The notes beneath the pieces are model-generated. The model made no database searches. It was not told the DNA's origin and worked only from the letters and a program-made list of their open reading frames with translations. From the NCBI RefSeq assembly GCF_014639315.1, contig NZ_BMFY01000008.1, positions 124,001 through 188,000 of the forward strand: a stretch of DNA of 64,000 nucleotides, given 5' to 3'. The translations under genes and the position numbers were made by a program. Origin of the DNA: Sediminivirga luteola (GTDB lineage: Bacteria; Actinomycetota; Actinomycetes; Actinomycetales; Brevibacteriaceae). Every line of letters starts with the position of its first letter. The stretch's first letter is position 1. Positions 13,083 to 22,020 of this stretch are shown in pieces.

Positions 13083-13963
13083 CCGGTGCCGGCAACCATG
13101 CCCCGTTCGGCGCCCGGCTGGCCGCCGCCATCGCCGCGCGCGGCCCGCTGTGTGCGGGCATCGACCCGCATGCCGGGCTGCTGGCCGCCTGGGGGCTGCC
13201 GGACTCGGCCTCCGGCGCGCAGCGGCTGGGCACGGCGACCATCGGCGCCCTGGCCGGGGAGGTGGCGGCGGTGAAGATCCAGTCCGCGTTCTTCGAGCGT
13301 TTCGGGGCCGCGGGCGTGGGGGCCCTGGAGGCGGTGCTCGCCGCTGCCCGGGATGCCGGCGTCCTGGCCATCCTGGACGCCAAGCGCGGCGATATCGGCT
13401 CCACGATGGGCGCGTATGCCGAGGCCTACCTGGCGGACGATGCACCACTGCGCGCGGATGCGCTGACGGTGTCGCCCTACCTCGGCCTGGGCAGCCTGGA
13501 TCCGGCGTTCGAGCTGGCCGACGCCACCGGCCGGGGGCTGTACGTCCTGGCGCTGACCTCGAATCCGGAGGCCGCCGGGGTACAGCACGCGGCGGTCCCC
13601 GCCGGCGGTAGCCTGGGCGGGGAGATGATCAGCCAGGTCTCCGACCGGAATCAGGACGTGCCGGCCGGTGCCCGGGACGTCCCGGGCAGCCACGGGGTGG
13701 TCATCGGCGCGACCGTCGGCGCGGCGCTGGACCGGCTCGGCATCGATCTGACCGGTTTCACGGGCACCGTGCTGGCACCGGGCTACGGCGCGCAGGGCGC
13801 CTCGGCCGGGGACATCGCCGCCCTGTTCGGACCGCTGGCCGCGGCTGGCCGCGTCCTGGTACCCAGCTCCCGCGGGATCCTTGCCGCCGGGCCGGACCCG
13901 GATGCGCTGCGGCAGGCCGCCCGTGATAGCGCGCGCGAACTCGCTACGGCATTTGCGCGGTGA
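13079..13963 (+). CDS. pyrF: Orotidine 5'-phosphate decarboxylase
   Basis: Decarboxylates OMP to UMP, the last step of de novo pyrimidine synthesis. The 294-residue protein belongs to the longer type 2 group common in actinobacteria and shows [12 protein letters not shown] and the active-site lysine in [11 protein letters not shown] (100-110). GTG 13079 overlaps the carB stop. It ends the pyr operon; pyrD and pyrE are not in this window. A new promoter-like box follows only six bases after the stop. Confidence 0.95.
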
Positions 13964-13968
13964 TTGAG

Positions 13969-13974
13969 TAGACT
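13969..13974 (+). promoter_or_regulatory. Probable -10 box upstream of mihF
   Basis: TAGACT follows the pyrF stop. Transcription from about 13981 would give a leader of about 78 bases before the mihF GTG, which has a GAGGAG site at 14047-14052. The leader contains an imperfect GACCGG...CCGGTC inverted repeat (14018-14042) of unknown meaning. Confidence 0.4.
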
Positions 13975-14058
13975 GGGCTCACTTCCCGTCGACAACACTC
14001 ACTAGATTGCGGCTGGGACCGGCGGATACACCGGCTCCGGTCAATAGAGGAGATAATC

Positions 14059-14370
14059 GTGGCGCTATCACCGTTGACTCCGGAAGAGCGTTCGGCTGCC
14101 CTCGACAAGGCTTTCCGTGCGAGGCAGGAACGCGCCGCGGCCAAGGCGGATCTACGGGCAGGCACCAAGACGGTCGCGGAGGTGATCGCCGCGGCCGAGA
14201 AGAGTGAGGCGCTCGGGAAGATGCGCGTGGTGGATCTGCTCCGGGCCATCCCGGGCATCGGCGAGCGCCGTGCCACTGCCGTGATGAAGGATCTGGGCAT
14301 CGCCGAGTCCCGCCGGATCAGGGGTCTGGGAGTCCACCAGCGCGCCGCGCTCGAAGCGAGGTTCTCATAG
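14059..14370 (+). CDS. mihF: Actinobacterial integration host factor (mIHF)
   Basis: Small nucleoid-associated protein specific to actinobacteria; the mycobacterial relative binds and bends DNA and is needed for phage L5 integration. The 103-residue protein has a basic N-terminal helix ([15 protein letters not shown]-like) and an H2TH-type motif [19 protein letters not shown] at about 60-78. GTG 14059 has GAGGAG six bases upstream and gives the conserved [11 protein letters not shown] start. It sits directly before gmk and rpoZ, as in mycobacteria (Rv1388-Rv1390 order). Confidence 0.93.
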   Translation: MALSPLTPEERSAALDKAFRARQERAAAKADLRAGTKTVAEVIAAAEKSEALGKMRVVDLLRAIPGIGERRATAVMKDLGIAESRRIRGLGVHQRAALEARFS

Positions 14371-14375
14371 TCCAC

Positions 14376-14942
14376 GTGGCACGCCTGACCGTCCTGGCCG
14401 GTCCCACCGCGGTGGGCAAGGGCACTGTGAGTTCCTATATCCGCGAGCACTATCCCCATGTGTGGCTGTCGGTCTCCGCGACGACCCGTCCGCGGCGCCC
14501 TGGCGAGGTCGACGGCGTGCACTACCACTTCGTGAGCGAAGAGGAGTTCGACCGCCTGGAACGTGAGGGGGAGCTCCTCGAATGGGCGGTCGTCCACGGC
14601 CGCCACCGCTACGGCACCCCGCGCGGGCCGGTGCTCGACGCGCTCGCCGCGGGCAAGGCGCCGTTGCTGGAGATCGACCTGCAAGGCGCCCGGCAGGTGA
14701 AGCAGACCATGCCGGAGGCGCTCTTCGTCTTCCTGGAGCCGCCCAGCTGGGAGGAGCTGGTGCGCCGGCTCGTCGGCCGGGGGACCGAGGGGCCGGAGGA
14801 ACGGGAACGCCGGCTGGCCACCGCCCGGACCGAGCTGGCGGCGAAATCGGAGTTCGACGTCAGCGTCGTCAACCACGACGTTCGCGAAGCCGCGCAAGAA
14901 CTCGTATCATTGATGGGTATCTCTTCAACCCGGACTTCCTAG
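14376..14942 (+). CDS. gmk: Guanylate kinase
   Basis: Phosphorylates GMP or dGMP to the diphosphate with ATP. The 188-residue protein carries the P-loop GPTAVGKGT (9-17) and the GMP-binding stretch [20 protein letters not shown], then [16 protein letters not shown] 14376 lies five bases after the mihF stop with no clear ribosome binding site, so translation may be coupled to mihF. The C-terminus ends near the rpoZ ribosome binding site. Confidence 0.95.
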   Translation: MARLTVLAGPTAVGKGTVSSYIREHYPHVWLSVSATTRPRRPGEVDGVHYHFVSEEEFDRLEREGELLEWAVVHGRHRYGTPRGPVLDALAAGKAPLLEIDLQGARQVKQTMPEALFVFLEPPSWEELVRRLVGRGTEGPEERERRLATARTELAAKSEFDVSVVNHDVREAAQELVSLMGISSTRTS

Positions 14943-14954
14943 GGAGCATATTCA

Positions 14955-15329
14955 GTGTCCGTCACGCCTGAAGGCATCACGAACCCGCCGATCGACGATC
15001 TCCTCGCGGTCACGGATTCCAAGTACGAGCTCGTGATCCAGGCGGCCAAGCGCGCCCGGCAGATCAACGCGTACTACTCGCAGCTGCAGGAGGGCCTGCT
15101 GGAGAACGTGGGACCGCTCGTCACGCCGAAGCCGAACGAGAAGTCGCTGTCCACCGCGCTGCGCGAGATCAACGAGGGCAAGGTCGTCGGCCGCCAGCCC
15201 ACCGAGGAAGACCTCGCCGCGGCCCTGGCCGCCCGGGAAGCCGAGGCCGAGGGCTTCGGCGGCCCCGCTGCGCCGGCCGAGCCGAACCCGTTCGGCGAGC
15301 CGACCTTCGACACCGGCGAACAGGCCTAG
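14955..15329 (+). CDS. rpoZ: RNA polymerase omega subunit
   Basis: Small subunit that helps fold and recruit the beta' subunit. The 124-residue protein contains the core [20 protein letters not shown] and AAKRARQIN, then [14 protein letters not shown]. The remaining C-terminal third is an acidic, alanine/proline-rich tail, which makes it longer than E. coli omega but is usual in actinobacteria. GTG 14955 has AGGGAG about nine bases upstream. It is followed 13 bases later by coaBC, the conserved pair. Confidence 0.93.
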   Translation: MSVTPEGITNPPIDDLLAVTDSKYELVIQAAKRARQINAYYSQLQEGLLENVGPLVTPKPNEKSLSTALREINEGKVVGRQPTEEDLAAALAAREAEAEGFGGPAAPAEPNPFGEPTFDTGEQA

Positions 15330-15342
15330 TCCGCCTCGCCCT

Positions 15343-16614
15343 ATGGCACGCATCGTGCTCGGCGTGGCCGGCGGCATCGCGGCCTACAAGTCCGCCGTGC
15401 TGCTGCGGCTGCTGCGCGAGCACGGGCACAGCGTCAGGGTCGTGCCCACCGGCGCGGCCCTGCAGTTCGTCGGCAAGGCCACCTGGGAGGCGCTCTCCGG
15501 GGAGCCGGTCACCACCAGCGTCTTCGAGCAGGTCGACGAGGTGGCCCATGTCCGGATCGGCCATGAAGCCGATCTCGTCGTGGTGGCACCGGCGACCGCC
15601 GATGTCCTGGCCTCCGCCCGGGCCGGGCTGGCCGGCGATCTGCTCACCGCGACCCTGCTGACCACGGCCGCCCCGGTGCTGATGGCTCCGGCGATGCACA
15701 CCGAGATGTGGCATCACGCCGCCACCCGGGAGAATGTCCGGGTGCTGCGTGATCGCGGCGTGCATGTGCTCGATCCCGCCGAAGGCCGCTTGACCGGGAG
15801 CGACTCCGGGCCCGGCCGGCTGCCCGAGCCGGAGGAGATCTTCGCCGCCGTGCAGCAGTTGCTGGCGTCGCCGGGCGAGCCCGCCCCGGGACTGCTGCAG
15901 GGTAAGCGCGTCCTGGTCAGCGCGGGAGGCACCCGCGAGCCGCTCGACCCGGTGCGGTTCCTCGGCAATCGTTCCTCCGGCCGGCAGGGCACCGCCATGG
16001 CCGCCGCCGCGCTGGCTGCCGGGGCGAGGGTCACCCTGGTCGCCGCCAATGTCGAGCGCGATGTGCTGTGTGAGGCCGGGCTCGGCGCCCCCGGCAGCGC
16101 AGCCGGTCTGGAGGTCGTGGGCGTGGAGTCCGCGCTGGAGTTGCGCGAGACGATGCTCCAGCTGGCCGCGGAGGCCGACATCGTCGTGATGGCCGCGGCC
16201 GTCGCCGACTACCGGCCTGCCTCGCTGGCTGAGACGAAACTGAAGAAGCAGGGCGACGACGGCCTGACGCTGCAGCTGGTCCAGAATCCCGACATCCTCC
16301 GCGATCTGGTGGCTCAGCGCGCCGCCGGCACGGCACCTGCCGGGCAGCGTATCGTCGGCTTCGCCGCGGAGACCGGCGACGAGCACGGCACCGTCCTGGA
16401 GTACGGTTCAGCCAAGCTGCTGCGCAAGGGCGCGGACTTCCTGGTGGTCAATGAGGTCGGTGCCGGGCGCGGCTTCGGCACCGCGGAGAACTCCGTCACG
16501 CTGGTGGCGGCGCGGGACGGTTCCGCGGAAGTGATCGGGGAGCGCCGGGGCAGCAAAGCGGATGTGTCGCAGTGGGTCCTGTCCCGCGTCGTGACCTCCG
16601 GACCCTCCCGTTAG
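15343..16614 (+). CDS. coaBC: Bifunctional phosphopantothenoylcysteine decarboxylase / phosphopantothenate-cysteine ligase
   Basis: Performs two steps of coenzyme A synthesis: ligation of cysteine to 4'-phosphopantothenate, then FMN-dependent decarboxylation. The 423-residue protein has the flavoprotein domain (1 to about 180: [28 protein letters not shown]) and the CoaB domain from about 188 ([18 protein letters not shown]). The decarboxylase motif usually read as PxMNxxMW has His for Asn, and the segment normally holding the catalytic Cys (ACG-like) reads [15 protein letters not shown] with no Cys. There is no Cys in the whole flavin domain. Probably a clade feature rather than a defect. 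Confidence 0.93.
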   Translation: MARIVLGVAGGIAAYKSAVLLRLLREHGHSVRVVPTGAALQFVGKATWEALSGEPVTTSVFEQVDEVAHVRIGHEADLVVVAPATADVLASARAGLAGDLLTATLLTTAAPVLMAPAMHTEMWHHAATRENVRVLRDRGVHVLDPAEGRLTGSDSGPGRLPEPEEIFAAVQQLLASPGEPAPGLLQGKRVLVSAGGTREPLDPVRFLGNRSSGRQGTAMAAAALAAGARVTLVAANVERDVLCEAGLGAPGSAAGLEVVGVESALELRETMLQLAAEADIVVMAAAVADYRPASLAETKLKKQGDDGLTLQLVQNPDILRDLVAQRAAGTAPAGQRIVGFAAETGDEHGTVLEYGSAKLLRKGADFLVVNEVGAGRGFGTAENSVTLVAARDGSAEVIGERRGSKADVSQWVLSRVVTSGPSR

Positions 16615-16617
16615 ACT
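16612..16617 (+). promoter_or_regulatory. -10 box of a leaderless metK promoter
   Basis: TAGACT lies 7 bases before the metK ATG and overlaps the coaBC stop. With no 5' UTR there is no room for a SAM riboswitch. Confidence 0.55.
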
Positions 16618-16624
16618 GAGCCCC

Positions 16625-17836
16625 ATGACAGTCCCCGGCATGCCTCATCTGCGTCAGTTCACCTCCGAATCCGTCACCGAGGGTCACCCGGACAAGATCT
16701 GCGACCAGATCAGCGATGCGGTCCTGGACGACCTCCTGGCTCAGGACAGCCAGTCGCGGGTGGCGGTCGAGACCCTGGTCACCACCGGGCTGGTCCATGT
16801 GGCCGGCGAGGTGCGCAGCGAGGCGTACGCCGACGTCGCCGGGATCGTCCGTGACGTCATCACCAGGATCGGCTACGACAGCTCCGCGAAGGGCTTCGAC
16901 GGGGACTCCTGCGGGGTCTCGGTGTCGATCGGCTCGCAGTCCTCCGATATCGCCTCCGGGGTGGATTCCTCGCTCCAGGTGCGTGACGGCGGGGACGCCG
17001 ACGACCCGGGGCTGTCCCTGGGCGCCGGCGACCAGGGACTCATGTTCGGTTACGCCGACACCTCCACCCCGGTGCTGCTGCCGCTGCCGATCTGGCTGGC
17101 CCACCGGCTCTCGGAGCGCCTCACCGAGGTGCGCAAGGACGGGACGCTCGACTATCTCCGCCCGGACGGGAAGACGCAGGTCACGATCGGTTACGACGGC
17201 GACACCGCCGTACGTCTCGAAGCCGTCGTGCTCTCCACCCAGCACGCGCCGGGCGTGGATCAGGGACAGCTCGCGGCGGATATCAGGGAGGCCGTGCTGG
17301 ACCCGGTGCTGTCCGGGACCGGCCTGGACGTCTCCGCCTACACCACCTACATCAACCCGGCCGGGCCGTTCGTCATCGGCGGCCCCAAGGGTGATGCCGG
17401 GCTGACCGGCAGGAAGATCATCGTCGACACTTACGGCGGGTTCGCCCGCCACGGGGGCGGCGCCTTCTCCGGGAAGGACCCCTCGAAGGTGGACCGCTCC
17501 GCGGCCTACGCGATGCGCTGGGTGGCGAAGAACGTGGTCGCCTCCGGTGCGGCTGACCGGGCGGAGATCCAGGTGGCCTACGCCATCGGATCGGCGGAGC
17601 CGGTGGGCCTGTACGTGGAGACCTTCGGCACGGAGAAGACCGATCCGGTCAAGATCGCCGCCGCGGTCCGGGAGACCTTCGACCTGAGGCCGGCCAGCAT
17701 CATCGCCGATCTGGACCTGCTGCGGCCCATCTACCGCAAGACCTCCACCTACGGGCATTTCGGCCGGGAGCTCGAGGAGTTCACCTGGGAGCGCACCGAT
17801 CGCGCTGCTGAGCTCGCCCGGCAGCTCGGTCTCTGA
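16625..17836 (+). CDS. metK: S-adenosylmethionine synthetase
   Basis: Makes S-adenosylmethionine from methionine and ATP. The 403-residue protein is full length and carries [19 protein letters not shown], the first family signature [12 protein letters not shown] and the second [19 protein letters not shown] 16625 gives [20 protein letters not shown]. Gene order coaBC-metK-priA matches mycobacteria. The product would feed the methyltransferases in the window, including rsmB and the gene at 55287-56159. Confidence 0.97.
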   Translation: MTVPGMPHLRQFTSESVTEGHPDKICDQISDAVLDDLLAQDSQSRVAVETLVTTGLVHVAGEVRSEAYADVAGIVRDVITRIGYDSSAKGFDGDSCGVSVSIGSQSSDIASGVDSSLQVRDGGDADDPGLSLGAGDQGLMFGYADTSTPVLLPLPIWLAHRLSERLTEVRKDGTLDYLRPDGKTQVTIGYDGDTAVRLEAVVLSTQHAPGVDQGQLAADIREAVLDPVLSGTGLDVSAYTTYINPAGPFVIGGPKGDAGLTGRKIIVDTYGGFARHGGGAFSGKDPSKVDRSAAYAMRWVAKNVVASGAADRAEIQVAYAIGSAEPVGLYVETFGTEKTDPVKIAAAVRETFDLRPASIIADLDLLRPIYRKTSTYGHFGRELEEFTWERTDRAAELARQLGL

Positions 17837-17889
17837 GCGCAGCCTCGCACGGCGCCCGTCCTGTCCGTGCCGCGTGAGAGGATCGGCCC

Positions 17890-19959
17890 ATGTCCGAACC
17901 GCTCTTCGCTGCTGAACCGGCTCTCGTCCCGCAACCGGGCGAGCTGCGGCTCAGCGGCGGGGTCACGCCGGCGGAGACGGATCCGGTGGCATCGGTCCTG
18001 GTGGAGTCGGCGGTACCCCATCTGGCGCGCGAGTTCGACTACGCGGTGCCCGCGGAACTCGATGCCCACTGCCGTCCCGGCGTGCGCGCCCGGGTGCGTT
18101 TCGCCGGCAAGCTGACGACCGGGTACGTCATCGCGCGCAAACCGGACACCGATTTCCTTGGCGAGCTTTCGCCGGTCCAGCGGGTCGTCTCACCGGTGCC
18201 GGTGCTCGGCCCGGAGACGCTGCAGCTGTGCCGTGCGGTTGCGGACCGCTATGCAGGCACCCTCCCGGATGTGGTGCGGCTGGCGATCCCGGCCAGGCAT
18301 GCCGCGGCCGAGAAGCGCATGCTGTCCCATGATCTGGAATCCGAGGCGACCACGGCCAGGGACTTCGCGGCGACCGCACCGCTACCGGATACGCGACCCG
18401 AGCCGGTGCTGCCGGCGTTCGACGAGTTCACGCGGGCACTGCAGGACTGGCTGGGCCCGGCCGAGGGCGGGCTCCCGGGGCCGCGGGCGGTGATGACGGT
18501 GTTGCCGGCCGGGCAGCCGGGTAGCGGCTGGGCCGGCTATGCGAGCGCTGCGGCCGCGGCGGTGCTGCGCCACGGCCGATCGGTGCTGGTGCTGGTGCCC
18601 GACCACAGGGATCTGCTGGAAGCCGAGCGGGTGTTCTCAGCGCTGGACGGCGCCGGCACCTCGGTGGCGGCCGAGCAGGGACCGCAGGCCCGCTGCACGG
18701 CGTTCCTCTCGGGGCTGTACGGTACCGCGCGGCTCATCGTGGGCACGCGCGCCGCGGCGTTCCAGCCGATGAAGGACCTCGGGATGATCATCGTCTTCGA
18801 CGATGCCCACGATTCGTATCAGGAGCAGCGCGCGCCCTATCCGCATGCCCGGGAGGTGGCGCTGACCCGCACGGCGCTGAGCGGCTGCGCGTTGCTGATG
18901 CTGTCCTACTCACGCAGTCCGGAGGCGCAGCGGCTGGTGGAGTCCGGTTGGGCCGGTGACGTCCGGGCGCCCCGTGATCTGCTGCGTCAGGCGGCTCCGC
19001 TGGCTGCTCCCGTGGACCGGCCCGGTCAGGTCGGCCGCATCCCCGAGGACGTTTTCCGCGCCATCCGCGCGGCGCTGGGGCGGGAGAAGCCCCGCGCCGG
19101 GCAGGAACCGCCATCGCCGGGGCCGGTGCTCATCAGTGTGCCGCGGGCGGGATACATCCCGGTGCTCAGCTGCGCGCGGTGCCGTACTCGCATCCTGTGC
19201 CCCGACTGCGGGGAGCCGGTGTCGCAGCGCAGCCCGCACGCACCGATGAAGTGCCCGGCGGGGCACGAGCTCAGGCGGTTCAGCTGCCCGGAGTGCGGGA
19301 GCCGGCGGGTGCGCTCGGCCGTGATCGGGGTCGATCGCACGCATGAGGAGCTGGGCCGCGCGTTCCCGGGGACACGGGTGCTCCGTTCCTGGGGCGACCA
19401 CATCCTGCACCGCATCGATCCGGGCCCGGGCATCGTGGTGGCGACCACCGGTGCGGAACCGCTCGTCGACGGCGGCTACCGCGCCGCCGTCGTCCTGGAC
19501 GCCGACTCCGCCCTGGCCAGACCGGGCTTGCGGGCGGTCGAGGAGACGGTTTCCGCCTGGTTTCGCATCGGGGGTCTGGTCGCCGGGGCCGCGGAGGGAG
19601 GCCGGCTGCTGCTGGTGGGACAGAACCCGCTCATCGCCCGGGTCATGACCCGCTGGGACCCTGAGGGCTTCGCGGGCGCGGAACTGGCAGAGCGGGCGGA
19701 GCTGCTGCTGCCGCCGGCAGGACGCCAGGCAGTGCTGACCGGGGAGAAACGCGACCTGGATGACGTTCTTGCTCGGCTGGATCCTCCCGCCGAGGTGCTG
19801 GTGCGCGGCCCGGTCGGGGAGCCGCCGTCGCTCACCCTGCGGTTCCCGCATCGGGCGGCGCCGGGGATCACCCGCAGGCTCGCGGAGATCACCGCGGAGC
19901 GATCGGCACGCCGGGCGGGGGAGCCGGTCTACGTGCGCGTGGACGCACGGGACGGCTGA
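17890..19959 (+). CDS. priA: Primosomal protein N' (PriA), helicase motifs degenerate
   Basis: Replication restart factor that recognises forks and reloads the replicative helicase. The 689-residue protein retains the N-terminal 3'-DNA-binding domain (ESAVPHLAREFDYAVPAEL) and the zinc cysteine cluster (CARCRTRILCPDC at about 422-434, then C..., FSCPECGSRR). The SF2 helicase motifs are lost: Walker A is replaced by PAGQPGSGWAGY and the DEAH-box position reads FDDAHDSY. Such helicase-dead PriA is known in actinobacteria. A GAGGAT box lies six bases before ATG 17890, a weak leaderless-type promoter. Confidence 0.92.
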   Translation: MSEPLFAAEPALVPQPGELRLSGGVTPAETDPVASVLVESAVPHLAREFDYAVPAELDAHCRPGVRARVRFAGKLTTGYVIARKPDTDFLGELSPVQRVVSPVPVLGPETLQLCRAVADRYAGTLPDVVRLAIPARHAAAEKRMLSHDLESEATTARDFAATAPLPDTRPEPVLPAFDEFTRALQDWLGPAEGGLPGPRAVMTVLPAGQPGSGWAGYASAAAAAVLRHGRSVLVLVPDHRDLLEAERVFSALDGAGTSVAAEQGPQARCTAFLSGLYGTARLIVGTRAAAFQPMKDLGMIIVFDDAHDSYQEQRAPYPHAREVALTRTALSGCALLMLSYSRSPEAQRLVESGWAGDVRAPRDLLRQAAPLAAPVDRPGQVGRIPEDVFRAIRAALGREKPRAGQEPPSPGPVLISVPRAGYIPVLSCARCRTRILCPDCGEPVSQRSPHAPMKCPAGHELRRFSCPECGSRRVRSAVIGVDRTHEELGRAFPGTRVLRSWGDHILHRIDPGPGIVVATTGAEPLVDGGYRAAVVLDADSALARPGLRAVEETVSAWFRIGGLVAGAAEGGRLLLVGQNPLIARVMTRWDPEGFAGAELAERAELLLPPAGRQAVLTGEKRDLDDVLARLDPPAEVLVRGPVGEPPSLTLRFPHRAAPGITRRLAEITAERSARRAGEPVYVRVDARDG

Positions 19960-20037
19960 GGTGCCGGGAAGCGTCGTATGCGCCTGGTCATCGGCGCGGG
20001 CATGAGCGGTGCACAGAGCGTTGTCCGTGCCGGCTCG

Positions 20038-20043
20038 TAGAGT
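20038..20043 (+). promoter_or_regulatory. -10 box of a leaderless promoter for the HNH gene
   Basis: TAGAGT lies 6 bases before ATG 20050, the same geometry as the core-gene starts. The inserted gene thus appears to have its own promoter. Confidence 0.5.
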
Positions 20044-20049
20044 GATCGC

Positions 20050-21840
20050 ATGGAGAGCCGGAGAGGGAACCAGACGCCTCCCGTCGCGGGTCATCACCCG
20101 CCGGCGGGGGAGGGCGGTCCTCTGCGTCGTGACGCGGCGGGACGCCTGGCGGGCCTGTCTGCTCGCGGCCGGGATCGTGCCGCGGCGGAGGCAAGGGAAC
20201 TCTCGGCGGCGCTGGAGCACCTGGATGCGGAATGCGCCCGGATCGAGCGCGGGGCGCGGACTGATCGCGACGGTCACCGGGCAGCCGGAGCCGAGCGGTG
20301 CGGCCGCTGGGAGATCGCCGAGGCAGAGCGGGGTGCGGTGCTCTATGAGATCGGCCGCGCGCTGGGATGGAGCCCAGCCCAGGCGTCGTTGCGCTTGTCG
20401 CGCGCGGTGCGCGCACGCGAATCTCTGCCCGTTGTCTGGGAGCTGTTTCTGGACGGGGGAGTGGACGCCGCCCGGATCTATGTCCTGGCCGATGCCGCCG
20501 GCCGCTTGCTTCGCGAGGACTCTCGTGACGTCCTCGACCGCCGTGCGGTGGAGTACGCGCCGCGGCACACGGTGGGCGAGTTGCGCGCATGGGCTCGCCG
20601 CCTGATCGCCGAACTCGAGTCGGACCAGGGCGAAGAGCGCGCCCGCATGGCCCTTGCCGAACGGCGCGTGTGCGTCGAGCACCGCGATGACGGGGTGAGC
20701 GAGCTGTGGGCGCTGCTGCCGACGATGCACGCGGCGATGATCGATCAGGCACTCACGAAAGCCGGCCGGAAGCTGGCCGGCGGGGGTGTGACGGTAGCGC
20801 AGGCGCGGGCGGACGTGCTAGCCGATGCGCTGACCGGCGGAACGGTGCCGTTGCCGGCCGCCGTGCAGCGGACAGTGGGTCCGGAGCGTAGAGGTCCGGG
20901 GCCGGAGGTGGCAGAGCGTAGAGGTCCGGGGCCGGAGCCAGAGAGACCGGAGCCAGAAGCGAAGCGCGGTAGCGAGAGCATCCCGGTGTGTGCCTGTCAT
21001 GGGCGTCCGGTGGTGGAGCCTCCATTCGCCAAGCCCGGTGATCGGCCCACGGTTCCGCCACAGGCGTTGAAACAGTCAGACCGTGAAGGCCGCCGGCAGA
21101 GCGACGAGGTGTGTCATGACGGTCATGCTTCGTTCGGTCCGGCGCACGCGCGGGGCACCGTGGAGCACCGTCGTCCCGGATGCGGCATCGAGGCGTTGAG
21201 GGATGTGCGCGTGCACATCGGGGTGACCGTGCCGGCCGAAGCGCTGGCCGGGGACGCTGAGGCGCCGGTGGTCAGCGAGGACGGAAGCTGGGTGGTCCCC
21301 CTGTCCCAGCTGCGGGAACTGGCAGGAAGGGAGAGCGCGGGACGGAGTGATCCACGTGTCTTCTGGCATCGGATCCTGTTGGGACGCAGCGGTGATGTCC
21401 TCGCTCATGAGTACGCCGGCCGGTTCCCGCCGGAGACCTTGCGCGTGGCGATCGGTTTCCGCGATGGCACCTGCAGCGTGCCCGGATGCCCTGCAGCGGC
21501 TGCGGTCTGCGATCTTGACCACCGGTCGGCATGGCCGCACGGCGCTACGTCGGGCAGCAACCTCTGGGCGCTGTGCCGGAAACATCATCGATGGAAGACC
21601 ATGGGAGTCATCCGTCCGGTGCGCTTGTCCGGTCCGGACCGCCGATGGGGGTGGACGCTACCCTCCGGCGGGACGGCGCCGGTGAAGCCGGAAGAACATC
21701 AGATCCTGCGACAGGATCTGACCCGACCAGACGATCAGGTCCAACGTGGCGAGCTACGAGCAGGGGCGTCGGCTAGCTGCGCTGAGGAAGCTTTGCGCCA
21801 GCTGCTCGTCAATCATCTGACCGGTCAGGACGACTGCTGA
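20050..21840 (+). CDS. DUF222 / HNH endonuclease domain protein (13E12-like family)
   Basis: The 596-residue protein has an N-terminal DUF222-type helical region (ALEHLDAECARIERGARTDR ... EIGRALGWSPAQASLRLSRA) and a C-terminal HNH nuclease motif, CSVPGCPAAAAVCDLDH, then H-ATSGSNLWALCRKHH. The HNH Cys and His ligands are intact, so nuclease activity is plausible. Members of this family are multicopy and variable in actinobacteria, but their role is not settled. Between the domains lies a low-complexity, Pro/Glu/Arg-rich insert with an exact 24-base DNA repeat. It interrupts the priA-fmt neighbourhood. ATG 20050 follows a leaderless-type promoter. Confidence 0.85.
   Translation: MESRRGNQTPPVAGHHPPAGEGGPLRRDAAGRLAGLSARGRDRAAAEARELSAALEHLDAECARIERGARTDRDGHRAAGAERCGRWEIAEAERGAVLYEIGRALGWSPAQASLRLSRAVRARESLPVVWELFLDGGVDAARIYVLADAAGRLLREDSRDVLDRRAVEYAPRHTVGELRAWARRLIAELESDQGEERARMALAERRVCVEHRDDGVSELWALLPTMHAAMIDQALTKAGRKLAGGGVTVAQARADVLADALTGGTVPLPAAVQRTVGPERRGPGPEVAERRGPGPEPERPEPEAKRGSESIPVCACHGRPVVEPPFAKPGDRPTVPPQALKQSDREGRRQSDEVCHDGHASFGPAHARGTVEHRRPGCGIEALRDVRVHIGVTVPAEALAGDAEAPVVSEDGSWVVPLSQLRELAGRESAGRSDPRVFWHRILLGRSGDVLAHEYAGRFPPETLRVAIGFRDGTCSVPGCPAAAAVCDLDHRSAWPHGATSGSNLWALCRKHHRWKTMGVIRPVRLSGPDRRWGWTLPSGGTAPVKPEEHQILRQDLTRPDDQVQRGELRAGASASCAEEALRQLLVNHLTGQDDC
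20884..20937 (+). repeat. Two-copy 24-bp direct repeat inside the HNH gene
   Basis: GAGCGTAGAGGTCCGGGGCC followed by GGAG occurs at 20884-20907 and again at 20914-20937. The period is 30 bases, so the frame is kept (two copies of ERRGPGPE in the linker). Likely replication slippage. Confidence 0.85.
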
Positions 21841-22007
21841 CGGATGCTCGGTCGGTAGCGCGCAGTAGATATGGGCTCCGACCTGGGAATACGGGTGCCC
21901 ATGAAAATGTGACGGCTACTCGATTCGTTGCAAGGGCGGGGGATGATCCGCGGGAGTCTGGTGTCCACAGGTGACAACAGGGTCTTCCGTTCGGGACGAA
22001 AGTCGAT

Positions 22008-22013
22008 TACTTT
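22008..22013 (+). promoter_or_regulatory. Possible -10 box of a leaderless promoter for the lipoprotein gene
   Basis: TACTTT lies 7 bases before ATG 22021, in a locally AT-rich patch. It fits the TANNNT plus 6-8 base rule seen elsewhere in the window. Confidence 0.35.
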
Positions 22014-22020
22014 TTCGGGT

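Noticed and set aside
14018-14042. GACCGG/CCGGTC inverted repeat before mihF as an operator
   Set aside because: The arms are short, built of common GC words, and several overlapping pairings are possible. There is not enough to call a site.
16600-16625. SAM riboswitch before metK
   Set aside because: The -10 box is 7 bases from the ATG, so there is no leader RNA to fold.
20884-20937. CRISPR-like direct repeats
   Set aside because: Only two copies with a 6-base gap, inside a coding linker and in frame; no cas genes in the window. The lgt tail repeats are likewise coding.
20050-21840. HNH gene as a homing endonuclease or part of a prophage or intein
   Set aside because: It has the DUF222 N-terminus of a free-standing family. 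No host gene is split, and no phage, integrase or terminal repeats are nearby.
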